Shown: piece after piece, positions 1 to 10,999 of the stretch
Numbering within the stretch: position 1 is the stretch's first letter
Layout of the letters: each line of letters starts with the position of its first letter
Assembly (NCBI GenBank): GCA_006384855.1
Contig: VCJN01001856.1
Coordinates: 186,001 to 250,000 of the forward strand
DNA from: Tetraselmis striata
Taxonomy: Eukaryota; Chlorophyta; Chlorodendrophyceae; Chlorodendrales; Chlorodendraceae
Reading direction: 5' to 3'
Length of the DNA stretch: 64,000 nucleotides
Made by a program: the position numbers and the translations under genes
The notes under the pieces: generated by a model
Database searches by the model: none
The model's input: only the letters and a program-made list of their open reading frames with translations
Told to the model about the DNA's origin: nothing

Positions 1-2633
1 GCACTTCCTCATTGCCTCCGGTGAGTCAACCCCCTCCCGCTTTGAGCGTCCTGTCCGCCGGCTGACGTTATCGGCTCACCTGATGAAAGCGAAAAGGTAG
101 GGAGGTTTATAGCGGAGCTGCGTGCCTGTTCCCAGGCGACGACATCTCGTCCAAGCAGCTGCGTGACGACCTGATGACGCTGCTGATCGCGGGCCATGAG
201 ACCACGGCCGCGGTGCTCACCTGGACCTTCTTCCTGCTGTCCCAGCACCCGGAGGACGCGCAGCGGGTCAAGGAGGAGGTGCTCCTCCCCCCCTCTCCCA
301 CCCATTTCCCCCCTTGCCTTCGATGGACACCTACCCCACTGCCATCATCATGCCACCTGCATGTTGCAACTGCACGCCGCCTCTGCTAAATATCATTAGC
401 CACACAGCGCCATCGTGATGGACCGCGCTCACGGCGGCACCCTTGACAGGGCAATGCTGGTGCGACATGCCTTCTGACTATTATACTCGTTCTGCCACCC
501 CTACTGCTTCTTCCGCTGCCAGGTGGACCGTGTGATTGGCGACCGCAAGCCCACGCTGGCCGACATGAAGGAGCTCCAGTTCACCACACGCGTGATCAAC
601 GAGTCCATGCGCCTGTACCCGCAGCCGCCGGTGCTCATCCGCCGCGCGCTGAAGGAGGACAACCTCGACGGCTACACCTGCAAGGTGCGGACGAGCGCAG
701 CGCATCGCCAATGTAGGGGACTAGGGTTTCAGGTTTTAAGGTGGGTGTTTTTATGGGTGGTTTTATGTAAGCCCTCATATTAAAACCTTGAACCCGAAAA
801 CCGGCAACCGTCCATCATCATAACTGGAAACCTCATAAATGGCAATTAGCACGATGGGAGCCATAGGTTATAAATACCCTACCACCAAGTACGCCCATAG
901 ATGGCGACCATCCATCATCAATAAAACATCCACAAGATGTTGTGCCTCACAGTAATGAGGCAGCATTTCCTTATCAGCGGCTGAGGCTGACCTCTCTTAC
1001 GTCTCAGGTCACCGCTAGGTCTCAGTACTCATCGACACGTACGTACTAACACAAACGGTCTGTAGACAAAGAGCGTTTATTACCCCCGGGAAGAGGCAAA
1101 AACTATTAAAACTGAGAAATGTCAGAATAAAGCACGAATTCATCGCGAACACTCCGACGCAAAGGTGCAGAACAATTCATTATTTTTGGCCCCGCGGACC
1201 GTATTTAATTCTACGGTACTATGGCTCATTGTGCTGTTCCCATGGGGCGCTGCAGGAGGGCGACGACATGTTCATCTCGGTGTGGAACCTGCACCGGTCC
1301 CCGGAGCTGTGGGAGGAGCCGCACGAGTTCCGGCCCATGAGGAAGGAGTTTGGCCCGCTGGGCCCCATCCCCAACGAGGCCACCACGGTGGGTCCCGCCT
1401 TGCAGCGCCATCACCGTCGCTGGACGTCGCCCGTGAATCGCCGCCCGTAATGGTGTCTACATTGAATGGTTTGTGGGCGTGCGGGGGTCACATTTCACCG
1501 CCACGCTTTCTCAGCGTTATGATTTCTATACTGCGCCCAAACAGCCTGAAGACACACACAATGATCGTCGTGCCATTATGATTTTGCTCGCGGGTCCACG
1601 AGTCCGTTTACACCGCCAAGTGGGAGACTCCGTGCTACACCTGTGGCGTTTTTCCTCCACCCCCGGAACAAAACTGGGAACAGTGCAACCCTTGCAGCGT
1701 CTCTACTACGACGGCCGTTTAGGCAGCGATCAAATTACGGGTAGCCCTGGGTAGGCGGTGCTACGTTATATAGCAAAGCAAGTTGCCAAAGCATTCCGCA
1801 CGACAAATTGAAGGCCGGTGACAGAATTTCCAACACTGTTGGATCACCGTCTAAAACACGGCCATCAAAATACCCGGCACTGACCACGAAAGGTCCGCCG
1901 TATCCGTTTGGGCGTCGCCCCATCCGAGTAATGCGAGTTGGGGCAAGCCCCAACCCGCGGAGCATAGCATTCCGGGAGCGCGATACATGTGCAACAAAAA
2001 GGCAATGGGAGGGAGGGCCCGACGCCATAACTGGAAATTTAAGTCCCGTTCCCAGTGAATTCCAGGGCGCCGTGAAGGGAGGGCGGGACCCCGGCGTGAC
2101 GTGCAGCGATATACCGGTATTTCAAAAAGAGCAGTGATTTCCTTCTTCACAACTCTAAAACTCTCAAATTTCACTCAACTTTGAAAATATAGCGTGGAGT
2201 GACACCAAAGCGGTTTCCTGACGATCGAAATCAGACAACCGCCATACAGAGGAGAGGCGCCAGAAAAGAAACAAGCAAGGGAGGAGGGGGGGGGGGGGGT
2301 ACTGTGACGCTGACCACTCGGTTTGTGGTTACGGGCGAGCAGGGGTTCAAGTACCTCCCTTTTGGCGGCGGCCGCCGGAAGTGTATCGGCGACCAGTTTG
2401 CGCTGTTTGAGTCCATCTGCGCGCTCGCGATGCTGATGCGCCGCTTCGACTTTGAGCTGGACGTGAACGCGCCCGCCGTCGGCATGACGACCGGCGCCAC
2501 CATCCACACCGTGGACGGGCTGCACCTCAAGCCCACCCGCCGGGTGCTGACCCCCGAGCCCGAGCCCAAGGCGGAGCCGGCGACGGGTGAGCCAGCGGCC
2601 AAGACGGACGCCACGGCGGATGTTGCAGCGTGA
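1..2633 (+). CDS. CYP97A-like cytochrome P450 (carotenoid beta-ring hydroxylase), 5' end cut by window
   Basis: Exons read as 1-20, 136-278, 523-684, 1256-1387 and 2343-2633, with donors gtgagt, gtgctc, gtgcgg and gtgggt, cag-type acceptors, and all frames joining. The coding sequence begins upstream of the window. P450 hallmarks appear in order: I-helix AGHETT (about 190-208), K-helix [10 protein letters not shown] with the ExxR pair (601-630), the FRP region (1328-1336), and the haem-binding loop [11 protein letters not shown] around 2361-2393, with the cysteine thiolate ligand. The text tracks plant LUT5/CYP97A closely ([35 protein letters not shown]). Known family role: hydroxylation of alpha- and beta-carotene rings in the plastid on the way to lutein and zeaxanthin; that assignment is inference from family. 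The last about 30 residues are a Pro/Glu/Ala-rich tail. Intron 3 is 571 bp and intron 4 is 955 bp; intron 4 holds a dispersed repeat and a G run. CYP97C is the main alternative. Confidence 0.9.
1388..2342 (+). other. Intron 4 of the P450 gene, containing a dispersed repeat and a G run
   Basis: The donor is gtgggt at 1388 and the acceptor is gagcag ending at 2342. Within it, about 1650-1830 belongs to a repeat family seen again near 44100-44260 and 54390-54490. A G-rich tract (about 2280-2300) lies 40 bases before the acceptor. Nothing coding is recognised. Confidence 0.75.
1650..1830 (+). repeat. Dispersed repeat family A, copy 1 (inside P450 intron 4)
   Basis: This stretch shares ordered blocks with 44095-44260: a ttttcc(t)ccacccccgg start, then actggg/caacagtg, then acgatggccgttt/acgacggccgttt, gggcagc, attacgg, and ccc(c/t)gggtaggcg. 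A third, shorter match is at 54390-54490 (gggaacagtgaag, ctttgcagcgtctc). Two of the three copies lie in introns. No coding potential is seen. It looks like a short non-autonomous element; its ends were not resolved. Confidence 0.6.
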
Positions 2634-3520
2634 TAGGTCGGCGTAAACTGTTACAGGAGTGCGGGGTCCTGCTGCTTGCCACTTGTGGAAAGAGGGAGGG
2701 GGAGGCAGGGGCGGCATAAATTTCGGGCACGCCGAGTTTGTTTCGTACATCGGCATGCCTGCAGGCAGCGGTGTGGGACGCTGTGCCGTGCAGCTGCTGT
2801 GAGCGGGCGGGCGCAGTTCCAGCGCTGGATGCAAGTATGGCTGCGGCTTCCGGCGCATTGATCAGGCGCAGCGCCATGCACCGCTGGAAGCCTGTATCAA
2901 TGTACCCTCGTGCCGAGTAATCACGCCAAGTCGCCCCCGTGAATCTCTACGCAATGCCCGTAAGCTGGCACTGCCGTACCAGTTTATTGGTTGGCAGTTC
3001 CAAAACATAGTGAATGATTTTGCAACGAGTGAGAAGATCCGACGCATGGAACTGGTGATGTGTGCTGATATATTTCAGATATGGTTCTTCTCTCTTCGCG
3101 CAGGGGAGGGGGGGGGGTAATCAAAAACGATAATATACCGCAAACCAAAAGCTTCAAGGTTGCAGTTAGCAGGGGTTGTCATTGCACATGAGGGCCAGTG
3201 TGTCCTTGGGTCTGCATTGGAACTGATCCATTAGCTTTTTATATGTGGGAGAGAAAGACATTCCGCTGCTCCGGTACATCACCATGCTACCCAGGACTGA
3301 TGAACTTGGCCTTATGTCCATCATTCCACAGCGATGAAGTGTTGTCATTTTATATAGTCGCCACGCAATGGGGTTTGGAGGTGCATGTCGGCTCACCACC
3401 CAATGCTGCTAGCACGTCTGTGGTGCTCTTTTGTGCAGTGACACCGACAGATACACACATCCATAAACATTCGATCGGACGGGCCGGTGAGACATGCAAA
3501 TGCCCGGGGGCTTCGTCTTT
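2634..3520. other. Gene-free spacer after the P450
   Basis: This is the P450 3' flank. Around 3103-3165 a G run is followed by the short motif caaaacgataatatac, which recurs at 8702-8745. No gene is recognised. Confidence 0.6.
3103..3165 (+). repeat. Poly-G headed short dispersed motif (family B, copy 1)
   Basis: A G-rich run (about 3103-3117) is followed by tcaaaaacgataatatac at 3121-3138 and then a caaaccaaaagc block. The same order of G run, caaaacgataatatac and gaacccaaagc occurs at 8682-8735. A related string lies on the minus strand near 44880-44935. It may be the end of a short mobile element; no coding potential. Confidence 0.45.
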
Positions 3521-3526
3521 AAATGC

Positions 3527-4085
3527 ATGTGATGGAGAGCTTCAAGCACCTTGGCAGCTTGGCCCGCAATGGCGACAATAGCCATGATGTTGACAATAAG
3601 ATTGAGTCGGCAGTAGGCAAGGCATTTGGGAGCTTGTGTCGGTGCTCTACTTGGCAAAGCGGTGGTTTTCGGCTGTGTAGCCGGCATGAAAGTTGAAGGT
3701 AACGTAGCAGATCCGCTCGGTGTACGGGGGCGCGGCGATCCAGCAGCCTCTCTCCGCGTGCCAAGCGAGCCATCTATGCCAAAGTCATCCACTCCATCCT
3801 CATGTACGGCCGTGAGTGTTGGTCACTGACTGGGGCTCTGGACTCCCGCTTTCCATGCTCTTTCATGCTCGATGCTTACGAGTCTTGGCATGCCGGGTCA
3901 CATGCAAGGACACGAGGAGATGCCACACGTGTAGGGAGAGGCTGCGCAAGGACTACCGAGCTGGGAGTCTACTCCATTTACTACTATATGGCAAGTAAGG
4001 CGGCGGCTCGGCTTGGACATGCAATTCGGATGGACTTTGAGTGTCTACCCGCCCGACGCATGTTGTCATCATGGGTGCCTCACTA
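3527..4085 (+). pseudogene. Decayed non-LTR retrotransposon: C-terminal part of the reverse transcriptase polyprotein
   Basis: Conceptual translation of 3541-3650 reads FKHLGS then a K-x-R/E-rich stretch ending SLCRC, the usual 'F.YLGS...I..RI..A..AF..L' block downstream of the LINE RT domain. After a frame change, 3777-4070 reads AKVIHSILMYGRECWSL, matching the conserved 'K..v...LLYG.E.W.L' block, and further on RLGHAIRM, like the 'W.GH..RM' block. Frame breaks between blocks and the absence of RT catalytic motifs show it is a truncated fossil. Plus-strand orientation. LINE clade not determined. Confidence 0.6.
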
Positions 4086-4556
4086 AGGGCATCCCTAAGG
4101 GCATCCCTGCCATTGGGTGCGCCCTAAGGGCATCCCAATAACATGATTGACTGGTCGCGCGATTATTCAGAAGGCCCTCAAGATATTTGGCATTCGCACC
4201 ACATGGCAGTCAATAGTGACCGATCGCATACTTAGCATGATTGGCACCAAACTACGCTGAAACACGGCAACTTCATGTGCAAGCACAAGAAGAGCATTAG
4301 GCGCAACCCAGATGAATATCATCCATATTTTTAAATGTACTGTAGCCCCTTCACAATATCACACAGTACATGAGGAATTCCACCCCATTTCCCCGAGAAT
4401 CCGCCGTGTTTATTGACATGGCCCGTCGTCTGGAATTAATTTCTTGATAGGACGTGTGTAATACTGACTGACTGACTGAATATGCGCCACCACCATCATG
4501 ATTGTGTGTCTACCGACACTGCCGACGACTGCGCTGCGCGCGCAACATACACCTTT

Positions 4557-5370
4557 CCATAAAAGTCTTGCCCCCTTGTCAAACAAGCAAGCATCAATTG
4601 TACATTGGCCCATTATGAGCCCTCACCTTCGTTTCCGGCCGCGCCCTTCCATGTGTCATACGTGAACACGACATCATGCTTGGGGGGAGCCCTAAGTGGC
4701 GTTTGTTGGGCTCTCGTTGTAAATGCCATAGGCATGCGTGTCATTGTTTAGGGTTAGTAATGAATTTGACAACCCAATGTCACAACGGCACGATTTATAT
4801 ATCGTACATACATGTGTTCTATGTGTACGGCTGCACGCCAAGAGTTAGTTCTACCATCGTAGATCACATTCACAAAGGCGCGCTCTCCTCGCCGTCAGCA
4901 TGCAAGCAAGTGAGCAGTTCCCGCAAAACGGCCAATTGAATCGCTGTCCGCATTCAATGCGCCCTTGGTAGAGCCGAGCTTCAGCCCATACTGCGCAGAG
5001 GTGCAGCCCCCGAGTCAGCGGGTGGGTCCATATGGTCACCTGCTAGGGAATCGTCCAGGGTATGTGGTAGGGCCGGCCATCAATACGCTCCCATATTCTG
5101 CTGTTGGGCTGCGCCTAGCGGGCCCCTAAGCGGGGAAAATCCGCCCGCGCGGGGCGAGTACATCGCCTTTTTATCGGGATGCGGACCGCGCGGTAAGCCA
5201 CTGTACTAGGGTTTGTATGAGAACCTAAAAATATTTGCATCGGGCCACCCCTACCCCCTACCCCCTCGGTCATGTTTCCACTGAGGGCCCCAGCAGGGTT
5301 CGAACCTGCGCGGAGCGGAATCACAAGCGTAACAAGCACCCCCACCCTCCGCCACCTATCACATCTCAAG
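4557..5370 (-). repeat. Dispersed repeat family C, copy 1, ending in a tRNA-like segment
   Basis: Matches 9985-10775 over almost the whole length, including aaagtcttgcccccttgtcaa, agccctaagtggcgttt, the gtacggctgcacgccaag block, gggtccatatgg and accccctcgg. On the minus strand the right-hand end has a perfect RNA polymerase III B box, GGTTCGAACCC (plus 5296-5306), in a 5-bp stem with a 7-base loop like a T arm. A near-consensus A box, TGGCGGAGGGT, lies at plus 5344-5354. This spacing fits a tRNA-derived SINE head on the minus strand. No complete cloverleaf can be folded, so it is not called a tRNA gene. Confidence 0.55.
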
Positions 5371-7536
5371 CTATTGATGAATATTCTAAGTTTATTTTAT
5401 GATAAAAACGCGCCACTGTACCACTCGGCGGTCAGCGCCGCCGGTGCTGACGTGGCGATATGGACAGATACGTACAGGTCAAGACTTTCGAGGGGGACTG
5501 TACATGCGCGGGTGCTGCTTCGTCGACTACGATGCGCGCGATGTACAGCAGCCCACAAAATCCTCTGCATGTTATATGGGTATGATTTGGGTTATTTGGT
5601 CGCTTCTAGTCGGTAAACCCACGCATAGTCTACGCCGTTGCAGCCATTGCGAGTAGAACCATGAAAGAGCGCGCGTGCACAGGGTGTGCTAGTGCCTCGG
5701 GGATATTTGTTAGATATATCCAACATTTTTTGTATATATCACACAAGTTTGAGAGGCCTAAAAGGCATTATGCCAATTAAACATAATTGGAGTATTTCCA
5801 CTGGCCTACGCGGGGCCCAAAGGGACTGTCTTGATATCCCCCCGGGTACATAAAGCAAACCGGCCGCCAAAAAGTGGTCAACATCGTTTTGCCCTTTTCA
5901 AACTTTTAAAAATATTCAAACTCGCTCACCCACATGTCCAGCCACCCACCGGCCGCTATGAGGACCTCCGTCACCAAAGGCGCTCGTGTATCAGCCCGCC
6001 GAGGCCCCATGTTAACCCTGTTGGATTTATCCTCGCATACAAAAGTCCCCGAGGCACTAGGGCTAATGCGACGTCGCGCGTGGCGGGCGCGTCGCCTGTT
6101 ATGCGCCATTACCAGTGTAACAAGTGCTGCACGGCCGGGCTGTGAACGGTTTGAGCGCACGGCACTCCGACATTTGGAATTAAGAACCGTGTTTTTCTTC
6201 CATGCATGGTCGCCGAGATACATGTGTTGGCCACCTACTCATGCCGCGCGGCGCATGATATGGAGTCTATGGTCAGCTAGCGGGCTGCATGCGACATTTG
6301 CAAACTGGTTGTTCGCCATGCAAGAAGCAGAAATATTGCAATCACGGTATAACTCATGACATTTCGGCGTTTAATCAGATTGGGTTGAAAATCAGTGCGA
6401 TGAAACGCCCGTGACCTGCGCTTTCCAACGCACTAATTTTCAGCCCAATTTGTTAAAACGCCGAAATGTTGTGGCCCATCAAAGTTACGCTATGTTATGG
6501 TATCCCAGCCAACCAACTCACTGTGGGTGCATGATGGGGGCATGTAATGTGCCCTTCCATGCAAGCTTCCAGGCGCGACGACCCCTTGGATAGGTCTCCA
6601 CGTCGCGCGGACCCCGTCATTATTTTGTCTTTTTCCCTTGGATGATGGGTGACATGTGTGACAACATGCGCGCATACATGTAGTGCAGCAGTGGCGACAT
6701 TGCTGTCGAGGGGGCCAGCCCGCGCTTAGCCTACGGTGCGGGCGGTATAAGCATGCACCTATGAAATCGAAGGCACTTTATATGTGCTACTTTCACCCAG
6801 CGAGGCGCGGCCAACGGCGCTTATCTTGCAGTTTGGAAAATTGTGGGATGATTAGCCCCATCACGACGACGGGATTATATGAAATATACGGGCACACTCT
6901 TGTGGAAATCCCACGCATTACATCGGTAGCGTGCATGGGTTGGGATCAATCTCGGTCGTCTTACAGCGCATGCATACGTCCACCCACCACCGGCAGCGCG
7001 CGGGCATATGCAAAGGATGGTAGCTACGCCGCCAACATATTGCCCCCTATTATTCATTGCCCGTTTTTTCTGTGATTTTAGCCGCCATGTGCCAAGCAAT
7101 GCCATTGCCGAAGAACAATTATAAAAGTGCGACAACCGGGAGAAACGGGTGCCTCCTTGGCGTAGGAGGCTTGCATACACTGAATTACAAGGCTCCATGG
7201 CCCCGCGGCCCCATGGCTTAGGCACCGAGGCGAGGATACGCGCGGATTTCTATGTGCAAATACTTATGTGCACTGGTGTATAATACCTAGCAGACGCGCG
7301 CGCGGCTCGCACGGCGGGTAAAGTGCTGGTCGCAATCACAAGCACAGGCCGGCATCGCCGCGTGTGCTTCCATGATGTCGATGAGCGGCGGATCGGACCC
7401 ACCCGCAGCCGAGTGCTGCATGTTGCGCTGCCAGTACTTGAAGTAGGCGCCATCTACATGCAAGTCGTCACACGCTCCGCAGCTTTTCCACCAGTCCACC
7501 GAAGCCTGACCACCTCTCACCCTCTCGCGCTCGGAA
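5371..7536. other. Gene-free region upstream of the copper chaperone candidate
   Basis: Contains a segment (about 5338-5480) related to 15575-15720. Around 6355-6470 there is an inverted duplication: a string beginning catttcggcgttt recurs in reverse complement as aaacgccgaaatg. No recognisable gene on either strand; the ORFs here show no family resemblance. Confidence 0.5.
6358..6472. repeat. Palindromic inverted repeat
   Basis: The left arm includes gacatttcggcgtttaa and a gattgggttgaaaatcagtg block. The right arm reads actaattttcagcccaatt and ttaaaacgccgaaatgttg, the reverse complement with a few mismatches. Arms of about 40 bases surround a short gc-rich loop. It may be a MITE-like hairpin element. 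Confidence 0.5.
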
Positions 7537-8409
7537 ATGATGTCCGTTCTTGCTTCAGTGGCGCCGACCTGCCTGGCGCTCCGCGCCTGTGGCACCCGCC
7601 CCTCCGTGCGCCGTGGCGCCCGCCTCGCCGCTGCGCGTTCCTCGCCGGCGCCGCTCTCCTTCAGCGGCGGAGGCTTTGCACCCGCTAAGCAGCTCAGCAG
7701 CGGCGGGAGACACGCGATCGCCAGACTCCCCGCTCGTGGGGCCGCTTTTTCGGCGGTTTTCGCGGCTGCGGCGGGCGACAAGGTGGAGCTGATGATAGAC
7801 GGGTATATGCTGTTCTGAAGTGATGCCGCGCTAGCTCTGCACTGCGTGTACGTTGCACCGGCAATTCACGGTTCCAAATTTCGCACTCACAAGGACCGAT
7901 TGCGTGCAGGATGATGTGCGAGGGGTGCACCTCCCGCGTCACCGAGGCGCTACAGGTGGGGGGATGCCTGGGGCGATGGGATGGGTGCGATATATAGCAG
8001 TCGGTGTCTCGCTGGGTGCTTGCCTCCGCATGTCGAGATTGCACCCGGGGGAGAGGTCGCACATGCGCTGCAGGTAGCGGGAGAGGCCTAAGCACAACCT
8101 GCACGCATGTTTTGATGGGGCACAGCTGGCTTTCGGTCCGAGCCAGCCTCTGGGCCCATGCTGGCAAAGGGGCCTGCTGTGATACAGAGGACAGACGCGG
8201 CAGGGCTGACTGGATGCCACTTCATCATCACCGCATGAGGACTGGGCGACTGTCTGCAGGCACTGCCAGAGGTAGAGGCGGTGGAGGTCACCCTTGAGCC
8301 CGGCGCAGCCACTGTGGAACTGGCTGAGGGCAGCTCCAAGGAGGCCGCCGCAGAGAAGCTGGTGAAGACCGTCGCGGAGCTGGGATTTGAGACAAAGCAG
8401 GCCGCGTAG
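7537..8409 (+). CDS. Plastid-targeted HMA-domain metallochaperone (PCH1/ATX1-like copper chaperone candidate)
   Basis: Exons 7537-7802, 7910-7955 and 8260-8409 (donors gtatat and gtgggg; acceptors cag); frames join to 153 residues. ATG codons at 7537 and 7540 both give the same reading frame; the first is used. Residues 1 to about 80 are rich in Ala, Arg, Ser and Pro with almost no acidic residues, a chloroplast transit peptide look. The remaining about 70 residues form one heavy-metal-associated domain: VELMIDG, then the MxCxxC metal loop MMCEGCTSR (split by intron 1), then the beta-alpha-beta run ending ELGFETKQAA. Family knowledge: such small chaperones pass Cu(I) to P-type ATPases, and stand-alone plastid versions feed PAA1. 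Copper rather than another metal is inferred from the ATX1-like loop. No neighbouring metal gene is present. Confidence 0.8.
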
Positions 8410-9984
8410 CTTGTTCCATCTGCCTTGCCCTAAGGAGGCGTGTGAGCTGGCGCAGGGTTTGCTATCCCTAATGCCAAGTACTCCGCTAATCAGCATCAAG
8501 CATGGCGTCACAAGCAGTAATAATATGGGTCCGAAGTCTGCACAGCTACCCGTAACATTTAATGAGGTTCGCTGTGGAAAAGTATAATGAATTGTTTTGC
8601 AGCAACGGGTCAGACATTACAATTAATTTTCGTGGCGTATTCTGATATTTTTCCAGGTAAAATGTTTTTTCTGTTGCTAAGGGGGGGGAGAGAGGGGGGT
8701 TCCAAAACGATAATATACGGCGAACCCAAAGCGTGGTTATGGTACGTACATCTACCCAAAAGCGCACGCCTGCGTTGCACTTGATGGCCCGGCAATCGTG
8801 TTAATGTGAAGTCTCGCCATGCGCCGCAATGTTTGCAGGATGGTAAGCTTCAAGCCATGTTATTGGAGAAAACATACGGGAGTGAACACTGCGCTCTGTG
8901 ATGTGGCCAGCGCATGGCGTGCGCAGTGCCGGATGCTGCCTACCTGTACTTACTCCAGACCATAACAAACACCGCATTTGCTACTTGCTGTTGCGATGAG
9001 TGGTGCATGCTACCATCCATGCTGACAGGGATATCTATACCTTGAAGCGTTAATTTACTGGACAACTTTGCTGGAAGGTTCATCAACCAGACACGATATC
9101 AGTAGTTCTGCTCGAAGTGATGCCCATTCAGGGGTACTGAAAATATAATTGGTCCCGAAAGCTACGTACCAGCAGCTTGTGTGTAGAGTTTTTAGGGCTT
9201 TACGGGAGGGGCGGGGATCTCTCGGATCTCTCAGACGCGCAATATACCCCTGCCTATGATGTGAAAGCTGCAAAGCGAGACAGGGCAGTCACGATGCGCT
9301 TGAGGCGGGGGCTTTCTGATGGCATCGGTTCCTGCTGTTCCAATTATTGGCGCATTGAGTAGGCGGACGGCATATTTGCCGCCAAGGTCGCCCATGAATT
9401 CCACTCCATTGACTCGGAAAGTTTCCACAGCGAAAAGCGAATGTGCAGCCATCATCACAGCATGCTATTTAATAACGTCCAAGCAATGTCAGTGCCATGA
9501 TATATATTACGTCATGTAACATCATGACATCAGCAGCACATGATACCGCCGTGTCATGGGCTCATGACCGTGGTCTGCGGAATGGTTATATCTGTACATC
9601 AGAATGCCCACCTGGTGCATATCAATAGCAGGCTGGATAAGCTTAGTGTAAGCGATGCATGCACTAGTGTTTGCGCTGCATACACAGTGTCCTGACCCAG
9701 CCGGCCAAATGAATGTGTTTACCACATATGTATGCGGCTACTGGCATGATTATTTTGCAGTCCAAATTATGTGGAATTGTTGACCGCTTATAGAACATTC
9801 TGCTGATATTGATTCCTGCGTGACTGCGACAGTCTCAGCAGTCAGGACTCAACAAACAAACAAAAAGGTGGTGTGCAGTGGTGGTGCCGAGGCGAGAGGC
9901 TGCAATGCTTGTCTGCATACAACAATTATTTATCACACCGCTTACCACATGGCAGCATTATATCGTACTCATATACCTGCCCAC
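8410..9984. other. Gene-free region
   Basis: This is the chaperone 3' flank, then the second copy of the poly-G headed motif at 8682-8745. No gene recognised on either strand. Confidence 0.5.
8682..8745 (+). repeat. Poly-G headed short dispersed motif (family B, copy 2)
   Basis: A broken G run (8682-8699) is followed by ccaaaacgataatatacgg at about 8702-8720 and gaacccaaagcgtggttatgg. It matches 3103-3165 in order and spacing. Confidence 0.45.
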
Positions 9985-10775
9985 AAAAGTCTTGCCCCCC
10001 TTGTCAAGCATCAATTGTAGATTGCCCAAAGATCAGCCATTGCCTTCGTTTTCGGCGGCGCCCTTCCATATGCCATACATGAACATGACATCATGCGTGG
10101 GGGCAGCCCTAAGTGGCGTTCGTTGTGCTCTCGTAAAAGCCATATGTGTGCGTGTCATTGTTCAGGGTTTGTAATGAATTTGATATCCCAATGTCACGAG
10201 GGCAGGAACTTACATTGCACGTATATGCGTTCCATGTGTACGGCTGCACGCCAAGAGTTAGCTCTACCATCGTAGATCACATTCACAAAGGCGCGCTCTC
10301 CCCGCCGTCCGCATGCAAGCAAGTGAGCACTTCCCTCAAAACGGCCAATACTGCAATTAAGGCTTGCTCCAAAACCAGCCCACTTACACCTGCTGTCCGC
10401 ATTCAACGTGCCCTTGGTAGAGCCGGGCTTCAGCCCGTATTGCGCAGGGGTGCAGCCCCCGAGTCAGCGGGTGGGTCCATATGGTCGCCTGCTAGGGCAT
10501 CGTCCAGGGTATGTGGTAGGGCTGGCCATCAATATGCTCCCATATTCTGCCAGCGGGCCCCTACGCGGGGAAATCCGCCCGCGCGGGGCGAGTACTCCGC
10601 CTTTTATCGGGATGCGAGTCGCGCGGTAGGCCACTGTATTAGGGCTTGTAGGATAACCTAAAAGTAGTCGCATCGGGCCCCCTACCCCCCTCGGTTTGCG
10701 ACTGTATCTCCATTAGTAAGGGACCCGGCAGGATTCGAGCGGGATCACGAGCTTAACAAGCAGCCCCACTTGAAC
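9985..10775 (-). repeat. Dispersed repeat family C, copy 2
   Basis: Second copy of the 4557-5370 repeat with the same block order. Its tRNA-like end is more decayed: around 10731-10760 the B-box region has lost several bases compared with copy 1, and the A-box end has diverged. Copy 1 is therefore the better preserved. Confidence 0.55.
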
Positions 10776-10784
10776 AAGGGCAGT

Positions 10785-10890
10785 TATTGAGTCAAAATGT
10801 GCACATTTCTGGACTCAAAATTACCCCCCCCCCCCCCCCCCCTAACTCAGTTTTGTGCCCCTTTTGGGGGGTGCAAATTTGAGTTACGCC
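10785..10890. repeat. C-run flanked by imperfect inverted repeats
   Basis: A run of about 18 C at 10825-10842 lies between a gactcaaaatt arm and a taactca/gagtta pair further right (to about 10885). A related hairpin at 15510-15570 pairs ggggggcacatttttgggtcc with the reverse complement of actcaaaaatgccccc. Both look like the same kind of small palindromic element. Confidence 0.35.
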
Positions 10891-10999
10891 TAGTACTGTA
10901 CGAATGTACTGTGACACTGAGCTTTGACACATTCCTCTTCTTGCCAACATTGTACGAGGTACTATTCACCTAGCTAGTGAAATGAACCTGCACTATGTA

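Noticed and set aside
5280..5370. A complete tRNA gene on the minus strand
   Set aside because: T-arm and A/B boxes are good, but no matching acceptor stem or regular anticodon arm can be folded; treated as a tRNA-derived repeat end.
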